From contig NZ_CP048602.1 in NCBI RefSeq assembly GCF_012427705.1, positions 1,364,001 to 1,428,000 of the forward strand: 64,000 nt of DNA. Reading direction: 5' to 3'. The notes below the pieces were generated by a model. It did no database searches. It was not told where the DNA came from and worked only from the letters and a program-made list of their open reading frames with translations. The number at the start of each line of letters is the position of its first letter. Positions within the stretch are counted from its first letter, which is position 1. This DNA comes from Vreelandella piezotolerans (GTDB lineage Bacteria > Pseudomonadota > Gammaproteobacteria > Pseudomonadales > Halomonadaceae). The position numbers and the translations under genes are program-made. Of this stretch, positions 10,101 through 18,050 are shown one piece after another.

Positions 10101-11159
10101 GAGCTGAGCCCGTTCCTCGACCGAGGGGGTCACTGCCAAAAGAGCCATATCAGGGCGCTGTGGATCAGGAAAGAGCCACTGAACGGTTCGTGGCTGATTC
10201 AGCCAGCGTAATACCGGCTGACTGACGAGCTGGTCATCCAGCCATAAAAGTTCGTTTTCCTGCTGAGCATGTCGCCAGACGTCTCGCGCTGAGGGGAGGA
10301 AGTAGGCCAGGGCGCGGATGCTGGGATAATCACGCCAGTAGCGAGCCACTTCCTGTTGGCGAAAGATCTCCTCTTCGGGCAGGTTTTGCCAGCGTTCAGC
10401 GAGACGTTCAAGGATGACGGCACGAGAGTTCAGTGTACGTTCGACACTGGTGGTGACACTGGCGAGCGTGTTCTCTGCTTCTGTGCGGATGGTGGCATGC
10501 TGACTCCAACTCAATAAAAACCAAGCGCTCATGCTCAGCGCTACACCCACGATGCCTGCAGCAACAGCGGCTTTGCTCAACGAGGCCGCCAAGTGTGGGA
10601 CGTGCCGACTCACCATGATCATGGCCAAGCCAAACGAGAAACACAAAAAAGCGGGTAACGGAGCACTGGCGCGAGGCAGCCAGTTAGGCAGTGCGACACC
10701 TAAATTGTGGAGGAGCGTTATTGCACCGATCCCCCACAGCACCATCCCCCCGCTCTGCCATATGCGACGTTGCCAGGCACCTTTGGGTCCGACCCATAAA
10801 CAGAACGCCGCGAGCAGGGAAATAGGCGCGGCTTGGCTGGGTAGCCTGGGCTGCCCGGTGAGCCAAGAGACGCCCGAGCTGCCAGCAAAGGTGTTATGGA
10901 TAGCCGTATAAAGCGCCAACAACAACAGGGTAATGCCCGCGATACGTCGCCAGCGAGGGGCGTTTGCCATGACGGCGCTCAAGCCCAATCCCGAGAGTAG
11001 GATGACGAGCGAACTATCGGGAAGTATCGCCAGTGCTTGCGGCTGGGGCAGGCGAGGCACAGTACCAAATATCAAGCTGGCACCACCGATAATGACCGTG
11101 GTGGTTAACAGCATGAGTAGGCCCGTCTGTAACGCTAACTCACGGTTATTGACATCCAT
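7185..11159 (-). CDS. Membrane sensor with GAF, PAS, LOV-like, GGDEF and EAL domains
   Basis: This 1324-residue protein makes and/or breaks cyclic di-GMP. About seven hydrophobic segments fill residues 11-215. An extracytoplasmic region resembling CHASE-type sensors spans about 220-430, and another membrane segment lies near 433-460. The cytoplasm holds a GAF-like domain (about 480-635), a PAS (645-760), a second PAS with LOV character (770-880), GGDEF and EAL. GGDEF is intact at 974-978 with an RPSD inhibitory-site motif just before it. EAL is intact (EALLRW at 1101) with IDDFGTGFSSL and EGVET, so both activities look possible. The second PAS reads QNYDFLKG where photoactive LOV domains have NCRFLQG, so the adduct-forming Cys is Tyr815. 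The gene is divergent from the CheB-CheR fusion. The signal sensed is unknown. Confidence 0.92.
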   Translation of the reverse strand: MDVNNRELALQTGLLMLLTTTVIIGGASLIFGTVPRLPQPQALAILPDSSLVILLSGLGLSAVMANAPRWRRIAGITLLLLALYTAIHNTFAGSSGVSWLTGQPRLPSQAAPISLLAAFCLWVGPKGAWQRRIWQSGGMVLWGIGAITLLHNLGVALPNWLPRASAPLPAFLCFSFGLAMIMVSRHVPHLAASLSKAAVAAGIVGVALSMSAWFLLSWSQHATIRTEAENTLASVTTSVERTLNSRAVILERLAERWQNLPEEEIFRQQEVARYWRDYPSIRALAYFLPSARDVWRHAQQENELLWLDDQLVSQPVLRWLNQPRTVQWLFPDPQRPDMALLAVTPSVEERAQLVAVIDIAYLITQETQIADQAFSLSISHAGGSILSADTATDEQEARPQDAPLSEKRLGLPGDAALNLSLWPRPSPTFDVAQFLAASIGIAGLLLTYQLVLSFALIAARAQRTRELAKAKEALEDQHRIQAMIARDEPCSATLLQICRLLEQQSPHCHAAIWRLDNTATYRVEVLSSSLPFALQDSLSFSESLVTLARELHQQGQSTTRLTPDTNMSLTFTQMAAENGYVCADVHIISGSEELPLGVVVLLSQQMPASAANHTADTEPTLLPSALRLMRLAIERYHHQQTLQDSEQRFRSLFTQNPDGVFSLDIDGHFLSVNQSLLTLMGMSEADIIGQHLDSFVPTEQRESIDEVFGQALTGVAQRIEIELPSQTGQLHFVDISFLPTVVMETVVGVYGVVKEMTALRFNEAQLRIFQRSLEASSNGVLICEARGDDFPIIYVNPAFVAITGYELDDAQQQNYDFLKGPDTDPKQVQEIQDALTRQQDISLTIRHNRKDGRAFWNNVFISPVRAQDGKATHFVGIINDISERKDHENELAFHATHDALTGLGNRALFEDRLRHDVDLAKRHHQQLAVLFIDLDEFKPINDTLGHAIGDQVLIHVARRLEDVIRPSDTLCRFGGDEFVLLLPDLDAPHQAQEVAERLLLELAQPYRIDRHELYLSASIGIALGDEGLDNPAALLQQADMAMYKAKQQGRNTQQIFTHDINQKLTQRVTLRNDLQEAISQEQFELHYQPLLGREGDVRGFEALLRWNHPVKGPISPALFIPIAEETGQIIGLSQWVMERAAQDFMKLPPDLPSDCRMAINLSPMQFHRPSFLSSLRNTLDAAGLPPTALELELTEGILMNDTDAAIDTLHALRNMGISIAIDDFGTGFSSLSYLRHLPIDKIKIDRSFIINIGDNSKDAAVVQGIIALAHHLELTVVAEGVETHQQERYLLSLECDVLQGYLFAKPMPFNTLIGWLAKHRTPQG

Positions 11160-11324
11160 TAGGCAGCGGCCACCTAAAACAGGGTGGGAATCGATATCGA
11201 TATAGCGATTGCACAGTACAGGCCAATACTCTCAGCGATCCCCTAGGCTGGCAAGGCGCCATCCGTCGAAAGTCGGCTCTACAAGGTGCGCCTATCAACG
11301 CTAAATAGCGACTGCGTTTATAGT

Positions 11325-11350
11325 TTATCGGTTGGGGACATATAGCTTTA
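11325..11350 (-). promoter_or_regulatory. Possible flagellar sigma-28 (FliA) promoter toward the GGDEF/EAL gene
   Basis: On the minus strand TAAA is followed after 14 bases by ACCGATAA, close to the FliA pattern TAAA-N15-GCCGATAA. The spacing is one base short and one -10 base differs. It lies about 165 bases before the ATG at 11159. Confidence 0.35.
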
Positions 11351-11402
11351 CCATAGAGCTGTGTAGACTGGGGAAAGACCTCTCGATTTGCAAGGACACC
11401 TC

Positions 11403-14400
11403 ATGACCGCTGCAACTTCTGCGCCTGTACCGCCCATTGTGGTAGGGGTCGGAGCCTCGGCTGGCGGGCTCGAAGCCATTTCCAACCTGATCCGACCGCT
11501 CGACCCTGCGTTGCCTATGGCGTTTGTTGTGCTGCAGCATGTGTCTCCTAATCACAAGAGTATGCTGGTGGAAATCCTCAGCCGAGAAACACGGCTGCAG
11601 GTGGTGAGGCTCGAACATCTACAGCGCCCTGAGCCAGGGGTCATCTATGTCGTGCCCGCCAACACCAACGCGACGATCAAAGAAGGTGCGTTTCACACGA
11701 CGCCCGCGTTGCCCCATATCGTGCCTAAGCCCTCAATCAACGATTTTTTCTCATCATTAGCCAGTGATGCACATGAATCTGCCGTCGGCATCGTGCTATC
11801 TTGGACGGGATCGGACGGCACTGCCGGGTTGCGGGCGATCTTAGCCGCCGGTGGCATCACCATGGTGCAAACGCCAAGTAGCGCCAAGTACGATGGGATG
11901 CCCCAATCGGCGATTGATGCCGGGGTCATCGACTATATTCTCGACGTCGACGAGATGGCTGCTCGGCTGTCTGAGTTGGCGCGCCTAGAGTGCGCGAGCC
12001 TCGAAGGAAACCAAATAGCGGTGCCTCCGCGGGTGCTTTCGTTGTTAAAAGAGCGTCGCCATCTGGATTTTTCCGGCTACAAACTGGGCACGTTGAGTCG
12101 CCGGATCCGCCGTCGTATGGTGGCCACTCACGTCGCGGACATTCAGCAGTACGTTGCATTGTTGGAGCGCGACCCCTCTGAGCTTGAACAGCTTGGACGC
12201 GATATATTGATCTCCGTAACGGCTTTTTTTCGAGATACCACGGCGTTTGACGCGCTCAAACGAGTGATTCATTCCATGGTAGAAGAGGCCGATGCGGGCC
12301 CGCTGCGTATCTGGGTAGCGGGCTGTGCGACCGGCGAGGAGGCATATTCCCTTGCGCTGTTGATCGCTGAAGCGAAGCGCATGCTCGATAGCAGCGTGGT
12401 GGTGCAGATTTTTGCCACGGACATTGACGAATATGCATTAGAGATAGCCCGGCGTGGTCGTTACCTAAGCGCTGCATTAGAGGCGCTATCGCCCGACCTA
12501 TTGGCCCGCTATTTCACTCGCCTCGAACACTTTTATGAAGTGAACAAAACCTTGCGGGATATGATTGTGTTTGCAAAGCACAATTTGGTCGACGACCCAC
12601 CCTTTTTGCGCTTGAGTCTGATTACCTGCCGGAACGTCTTGATCTACTTCGATAGTGAGCTTCAGTCTAAAGTCCTGCAGCGCTTCCATTTTGGTCTTAG
12701 GGTAAAAGGCACTCTGTTTTTAGGGCGTTCCGAGAGCATTGGACACTGTGAGCCACTGTTTACTCCAGTCGACCGTCGCGAACGACTATTTGCCAAACAG
12801 GGCGAAAGTCACGAGATCATGAATAACGCGCCGACGTCCAGAAGCGTCATGTCTCCCGTGAAGCGCCAAGATCGAGACCTGCAGCAGCTTTTGGATGCCC
12901 TAGTTGCGCACATGGGGATCACCGTGGCCTTATGCGATGCTCAGGGTAACGTTCAGCATACCGCCGGGGAGGTAAAACGTTTCTTACGCTTTCCTGCCGG
13001 ACGCACGCAGGTGGGCATTCAGGATGTCATGATCGACCCTTTTTGCGGTGAACTGATGTCCTTGTTACACCAGTTCAACAAACAGCGAACGCCACAGCTA
13101 GGGCGACGTCGGCGGCTTGACGATGAGTGGTGGCAGCTCAGCGTTCGTGGGCTCACCGACCAAGGAGACGAGCGGCGTATCTTGATCGTTTTGGCACCGC
13201 TGGCGGATATCGAAAAGCCAGCTCGAATGCCGCTCGACCAGCTCATGGAGCCACCTTTACTCGATGGCGCCGATAGTTTAGAGGATGAGCTAGAGGCCAC
13301 TCGCGAACATTTACAGTCGCTCATTGAAGAGCTAGCGACCGCCAATGAGGAGATGCAGTCGCTCAACGAAGAGGCCCAAGCGTCTAATGAAGAGCTTCAG
13401 GCCACGAACGAAGAGTTGGAAGCGTCCAACGAAGAGCTGCAAGCGACGAACGAAGAACTGATCAGCTTGAATGAAGAGCTCAACGTGAAAACCGGCGAGC
13501 TGACGAAGCTCAACGAAGAATATACCTATCTGTACGATGCGCTCGATTTTCCGCTACTAGTATTCGATGGTGCACTTTGTCTCAAACGCTACAATGCGCC
13601 TGCTGCACGCTCGTTCAATGTTCGTCCAACCGCGCTGATGCGCCATGTGGCGGGGCTTCGCTTACCGCAGGTGTTCGATGATCTAGAGGACGCCATGGCA
13701 GACGTTGCCCGGCAGGCTGCACCGGTGGAGAGCGTTATCGAACTCGAAGGGCGACTACTACAGCGGCTGATCACCCCCGGCATCAATCAGCAAGGGACGG
13801 TGGAGCTACTGGTCGTTACGTTGATGGACGTGACCGACCTGAGCCAAGTGCAAGCGAAGCTCAGACAATCTCAAGCGCAAATGCAAGCGCTAATGGAAAA
13901 CAGCACGATCATGGTCGCGTTGAAAGATCTCAACGGACGCTACACGTTTGCCAATCCGCAGTTTCTCAAAACGTTTGGTCTCACGAAAGAGCAATTGATT
14001 GGGCGAAGTGTCTTCGAGCTTTTCCCAGACGCATACGCAGGCTCGGTATGGGCGCGGGACATGGATGCGGTGCGCTTTCAAAAAATCGTTGAGGCTGAGC
14101 ATACGCTCCCCAGCGATCACGGCACTGCGCGTGTCTTGTCCTGCGTGCATCAAGTGCTACGTGACGAGCAAGGCCATCCCTACTTGATTTTGACTGAGTC
14201 TGAAGATATTACCGCGCGTAAACACGCCGAACGAGAAATGCTGGTGGCCTCGAAGGTCTTCGAGCAAGCTGGCGAGGCGATTGTCGTCATCGATGCCCAA
14301 GGCAATGTTAGGTCGGTCAATAATGCGTTTAGTCGCATTACGGGGTACGCGGCTGACGCTGTCGAGGGACAGCCCGCGCTACCCTTGCTGTACCGCGACG

Positions 14401-15959
14401 ATGACAGCCAGGAGGGTAGGCAACGACGGGGCACTTGCTATGTGCTGTGGGACATCGTCAAACAGCACGGATATTGGCAGGGTGAAGTGTTCAACAAACG
14501 CCGAGACGGCACGTTATTTTCGCAGTGGCTAACGCTCAATATGATCGAGCCCGATAGCCAAGACGAAGCGCTATGTGTAGCGGTCTTTTCGGACATCAGC
14601 CATATCAAGGAGTCGCAGCGCCAAGCAGAGTATTTGGCCACCCACGATGCGCTGACCGGCTTGCCGAATCGAACGCTGTTTCAGGACCGTCTCAAAGTAG
14701 CGATTGCTCACGCCAAGCGTAGTGAGCAGGCCAGCGCACTAATGTTTTTGGATTTGGACAACTTTAAGAGTATCAACGATACCCTGGGGCATGACGTTGG
14801 GGATGAGCTGCTCATTCAAGTCGCGCATCGTCTGAAAGAGCTGGTGCGGGACATGGATACCGTTGCCCGCCTAGGCGGTGACGAGTTTACGGTCATCCTC
14901 GTGGATACCTCCATCGAAGGGGCCGAGCAGGTCGCTAAGCGGATTGTCGAGGCACTCTCCAAGCCTTTCGACGTGCGCCGTCATGCGCTGTTCGTGACCT
15001 CTAGCGTTGGCTTGGCGTTCTGCCCCGATGATGGTGACGACGTGGCTGGGCTCACCAAAGCCGCTGATACGGCAATGTATCGAGCCAAAGAAAATGGTCG
15101 TGATCGGTTCGAATTGTTTAAACCCGAGCTTCAAGCACGCCTGATGCGTGATGTCGCCATCGAGCATGCCCTGCGCGACGGAATGGAACACGACCGTTTA
15201 CAGCTGGTGTACCAGCCGAAATTCGTCTGTGTCGACCAAGGCGCGTTATCCGGAGCCGAGGCGCTGCTGCGGTGGGTCGATCCCACGCTGGGACAGGTAA
15301 GTCCTGTCGATTTCATACCGGTGGCCGAAGCGACCGGCCTGATTCTGGAGCTGGACCGCTACGTAGCATTGCAATTGATTCGCCAATTGGCCAAGTGGCG
15401 TGACGATGGACTGACGCCGCCGCCAGTGGCTATGAACGTATCCGCGCGTAGTTTTCAAGAGGAGCGCTTCATTACGCATCTGTTCGGCTGCTTGAAACAG
15501 TACCGGGTGCCTTGCTCACTGATTCAGGTGGAAATCACGGAAAGTACCCTAGTGGATCGGTCGAGTTCGGCGTTGGGCAATATCGAAAAGCTGCGTGAAG
15601 CGGGCATTAAACTGGCCGTGGACGACTTCGGCACTGGTTACTCATCGCTAGCGTACTTGAAGCGGCTGCCCTTGGCCGAGTTGAAAATAGACAAAAGCTT
15701 CGTGGATGGTTTAGGGGAAAAAGACGAGGGTGATCGCGCCATTGCGCTGGCGATTTTGGGTATGGCAAAGGCCTTGGGCATTCGCACCGTGGGGGAGGGG
15801 GTCGAAACCTCCTCTCAATTAGCGTGGTTGATTGAAAACGACTGTGACTTTGTTCAAGGTTACCTACTCTCGAAACCGTTACCGCTGGCCGAATTCACGG
15901 CCTTGATTACCGGCAGTGGTCACCCCCACGATGCCCCCTCTCAGGATGTAGTGTCATGA
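11403..15959 (+). CDS. CheB-CheR-PAS-GGDEF-EAL fusion protein
   Basis: This 1518-residue cytoplasmic protein joins five activities. The CheB-type methylesterase (about 10-190) keeps its catalytic Ser (VGASAGG), His (VLQHVSPNH) and Asp (GSDGTAG) but has no receiver domain. The CheR-type methyltransferase (205-465) has the SAM-binding AGCATGEEAYSLA and CRNVLIYF. A long coiled coil (626-710) is built of NEELQATNEE-like repeats. PAS domains follow at about 840-945 and 950-1070. GGDEF is intact (1158-1162) with an RDMD inhibitory site, and EAL is intact (EALLRW at 1286, DDFGTGYSS, EGVET). The ATG at 11403 has AAGGA six bases upstream. Its stop overlaps the phytochrome start (ATGA), so the two are coupled and probably work together. 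Whether the CheB/CheR parts modify receptors is unknown. Confidence 0.95.
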   Translation: MTAATSAPVPPIVVGVGASAGGLEAISNLIRPLDPALPMAFVVLQHVSPNHKSMLVEILSRETRLQVVRLEHLQRPEPGVIYVVPANTNATIKEGAFHTTPALPHIVPKPSINDFFSSLASDAHESAVGIVLSWTGSDGTAGLRAILAAGGITMVQTPSSAKYDGMPQSAIDAGVIDYILDVDEMAARLSELARLECASLEGNQIAVPPRVLSLLKERRHLDFSGYKLGTLSRRIRRRMVATHVADIQQYVALLERDPSELEQLGRDILISVTAFFRDTTAFDALKRVIHSMVEEADAGPLRIWVAGCATGEEAYSLALLIAEAKRMLDSSVVVQIFATDIDEYALEIARRGRYLSAALEALSPDLLARYFTRLEHFYEVNKTLRDMIVFAKHNLVDDPPFLRLSLITCRNVLIYFDSELQSKVLQRFHFGLRVKGTLFLGRSESIGHCEPLFTPVDRRERLFAKQGESHEIMNNAPTSRSVMSPVKRQDRDLQQLLDALVAHMGITVALCDAQGNVQHTAGEVKRFLRFPAGRTQVGIQDVMIDPFCGELMSLLHQFNKQRTPQLGRRRRLDDEWWQLSVRGLTDQGDERRILIVLAPLADIEKPARMPLDQLMEPPLLDGADSLEDELEATREHLQSLIEELATANEEMQSLNEEAQASNEELQATNEELEASNEELQATNEELISLNEELNVKTGELTKLNEEYTYLYDALDFPLLVFDGALCLKRYNAPAARSFNVRPTALMRHVAGLRLPQVFDDLEDAMADVARQAAPVESVIELEGRLLQRLITPGINQQGTVELLVVTLMDVTDLSQVQAKLRQSQAQMQALMENSTIMVALKDLNGRYTFANPQFLKTFGLTKEQLIGRSVFELFPDAYAGSVWARDMDAVRFQKIVEAEHTLPSDHGTARVLSCVHQVLRDEQGHPYLILTESEDITARKHAEREMLVASKVFEQAGEAIVVIDAQGNVRSVNNAFSRITGYAADAVEGQPALPLLYRDDDSQEGRQRRGTCYVLWDIVKQHGYWQGEVFNKRRDGTLFSQWLTLNMIEPDSQDEALCVAVFSDISHIKESQRQAEYLATHDALTGLPNRTLFQDRLKVAIAHAKRSEQASALMFLDLDNFKSINDTLGHDVGDELLIQVAHRLKELVRDMDTVARLGGDEFTVILVDTSIEGAEQVAKRIVEALSKPFDVRRHALFVTSSVGLAFCPDDGDDVAGLTKAADTAMYRAKENGRDRFELFKPELQARLMRDVAIEHALRDGMEHDRLQLVYQPKFVCVDQGALSGAEALLRWVDPTLGQVSPVDFIPVAEATGLILELDRYVALQLIRQLAKWRDDGLTPPPVAMNVSARSFQEERFITHLFGCLKQYRVPCSLIQVEITESTLVDRSSSALGNIEKLREAGIKLAVDDFGTGYSSLAYLKRLPLAELKIDKSFVDGLGEKDEGDRAIALAILGMAKALGIRTVGEGVETSSQLAWLIENDCDFVQGYLLSKPLPLAEFTALITGSGHPHDAPSQDVVS

Positions 15960-17446
15960 CCCAATCCCGTGGCTTTATCCACCACTGTGAGCAGGAGGCG
16001 CTACACCTTTCTGGCGCCATTCAGCCCCATGGTGTGCTGCTGATTACCGATGTCGATGGCACGGTCTCACACGTTTCGGCCAATGCAGAGACTCTATTGA
16101 GGGATGTGGAGCCCCAAGTAGCCCTGGGAAAGCCGTTGCCCGCCTTTCTTGACGGTATCGTCAAAACGCTCCCCAACCTAGGTCCTGGAGAGCGGCATGC
16201 GGGTCAATGCGAAACGCCCCGGCAAGAGTTCGATGTCGTGGTGACTCAGCATCATGGGCGCGGTTTGATCTATGAATTGTATCCTGTCGATGCCCATGCC
16301 GCACCGATGGTTGCCGTCAGCCCTCCTACGGCTGTGCCGGAGAGTGCTGATGAGCTGGCAAGCCAGTGTCAGGCGCTAATGGATAGCCTGCTGGCGGTGA
16401 GTGGTTTCGACCGGGTGCTCTATTACCGTTTCATGCCAGAGGGTGATGGTGAGGTGATCGCCGAGGCGCGCCGCGAGGGCGTGACGGGCAGCTATCGTGG
16501 GCTGCGTTTTCCCGCCAGCGACATACCCTATATCGCTCGCCAACTCTATTTGAAGAACCCGTGGCGTACGATTCCCGATGCCACGGCCGCCCCTGTACCG
16601 ATCTATGCGACCCAGGCCGATGCAACGCCTGACTTGAGCTACGTCGACCTGCGCAGTGCCTCGCCAGTGCACTTGGAGTACATGGCCAATATGGGCATTG
16701 AGGGTGCCGTCTCGCTACCGATCATCCAGGGGGGAGAGTTGGATGCGCTTATCTCTTGCCATGCTGCTATGCCCAAACAGCTTACGCTCAGCCAGCTTGA
16801 GTCCATACGTACGTTGAGTGAGGGGTTTAACTTACGTCTGCGCGATTTCAAAGCGCGTCGGCGTCAGCAAGTCATCGATGGTCTGCAGCGCTACTTCGAT
16901 CACGCTAAGTCGGTGCTGATGCGTCACGGCGAGCTTGAAAGCGCCTGGGACGAGTTGAGCGAGTGGTTGATGGACACCTTCAGTGTAGATGGCGTCATAC
17001 TGCAGATGGGGGAGGAGTACTACCAGCAAGGCGTAGGGTTGACGCCTCATGTGATGGCGATGGTCGCAACCCAGGCTGCGAAGGAGTCCAGCAATGTTTG
17101 GGTCAGCGAGTGTCTGCAGCGTGACTGCCCGGGGATGCCGCTTAGTGAAGTGGCGGGTGTGGCATTGATCAGCGATCTTCCCTTCGACTCGCATCATACC
17201 GTCAATCTTTACTTATGCCGCGTGGAGCACATTTACAACGTCACCTGGGGAGGCAATCCCGATAAGCCGGTGGATTACCGCGAAGGAGGCAGCATGGTGT
17301 CACCAAGGCGGTCCTTCGAAGCTTGGGTCGAACAGCGACTGGGGCACAGCCGACCCTGGACCAAAAGTACCCGTCTTCATCTTTTAAAACTACGTGCGCT
17401 GCTCCAGCAAGCCAAGACAATACCGTGGCGGCAAAATGAAGCATAA
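15956..17446 (+). CDS. bphP: Bacteriophytochrome photosensory core (PAS-GAF-PHY) without output domain
   Basis: This 496-residue protein is a red/far-red light sensor module. The chromophore-attaching Cys is at residue 11 (HCEQEALHLSGAIQPHG). The GAF domain has YRFMPEGDGEVIAE, the DIP motif (PASDIP, 189-191), H239 (SPVHLEYM) and H269 (SCHAAMP). The PHY tongue has SPRRSFEAW (449-457). These are the residues of a functional biliverdin-binding phytochrome. The chain ends right after the PHY domain with a short helix; no histidine kinase, GGDEF or other output follows. It overlaps the CheB-CheR-GGDEF-EAL gene by four bases and the heme oxygenase gene by 11, so a separate protein, most plausibly the upstream fusion, should carry the output. 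That partnership is inference. Confidence 0.93.
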   Translation: MTQSRGFIHHCEQEALHLSGAIQPHGVLLITDVDGTVSHVSANAETLLRDVEPQVALGKPLPAFLDGIVKTLPNLGPGERHAGQCETPRQEFDVVVTQHHGRGLIYELYPVDAHAAPMVAVSPPTAVPESADELASQCQALMDSLLAVSGFDRVLYYRFMPEGDGEVIAEARREGVTGSYRGLRFPASDIPYIARQLYLKNPWRTIPDATAAPVPIYATQADATPDLSYVDLRSASPVHLEYMANMGIEGAVSLPIIQGGELDALISCHAAMPKQLTLSQLESIRTLSEGFNLRLRDFKARRRQQVIDGLQRYFDHAKSVLMRHGELESAWDELSEWLMDTFSVDGVILQMGEEYYQQGVGLTPHVMAMVATQAAKESSNVWVSECLQRDCPGMPLSEVAGVALISDLPFDSHHTVNLYLCRVEHIYNVTWGGNPDKPVDYREGGSMVSPRRSFEAWVEQRLGHSRPWTKSTRLHLLKLRALLQQAKTIPWRQNEA

Positions 17447-18050
17447 AGATGCAGGGGGGCTACTGGCGCAGACACTAAGGCTCGCGACGAAAGCCGACCA
17501 TCGCTGCATCGACCATCATCCGGCATTGGTGACACTGCTGAGTCCTCACCTTGATAGGACCCGCTTTGGACGTGGGCTTGCGGCGCTTTATCCTGCCATT
17601 GCCGGGCTGGAGTTTACGTTAGATCAGTCGCCAGTAGATGACGAAGCGCGCTATCCATTGACCCTGCGGGAGCCACTGCTTCGCCAGGACCTCGTAGGCC
17701 TGAATCAACCGCAGCAGTCGGCTTGGCCGTTCACCGCCCCCGCCAACGCATACGAAAAGGTGGGAATGATGTACGTGCTAGAGGGGTCTCGACTGGGCGG
17801 ACAGCTGATTGGTCGGCATGTTCGGCGCTTACTGGGGGAGCAGGTGCCATGCCGTTTTTTTACCGACGTGCCGCTGACTCCCCACGCATGGGCTGCTTTT
17901 TGGCACTATGCCGAAGCCGTGTGTCCTGAGTCCACATGGCCCGACGTCGTTATGGGCGCTCGCCAAGCCTTTGGTGAGTTCAACCAAGCGCTCACTGCGG
18001 CGCTTCCCGCCGACGACGCCATTACGCCAGCCCTAGCGCCCATAGAATGA
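17436..18050 (+). CDS. bphO: Biliverdin-producing heme oxygenase, BphO type
   Basis: This 204-residue protein opens heme to biliverdin, the phytochrome chromophore. It has TLRLATKADHRCIDHHP near the N-terminus with the proximal heme-ligand His. YVLEGSRLGGQLIGRHV matches the conserved distal-helix motif of bacterial heme oxygenases. The start is taken as the ATG at 17436, which lies inside the end of the phytochrome gene with GGCGG close by; an upstream ATG at 17394 would only extend the overlap. Position directly behind a phytochrome gene is classical for BphO. Its last 29 bases overlap the end of the convergent oligopeptidase gene. Confidence 0.92.
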   Translation: MKHKDAGGLLAQTLRLATKADHRCIDHHPALVTLLSPHLDRTRFGRGLAALYPAIAGLEFTLDQSPVDDEARYPLTLREPLLRQDLVGLNQPQQSAWPFTAPANAYEKVGMMYVLEGSRLGGQLIGRHVRRLLGEQVPCRFFTDVPLTPHAWAAFWHYAEAVCPESTWPDVVMGARQAFGEFNQALTAALPADDAITPALAPIE

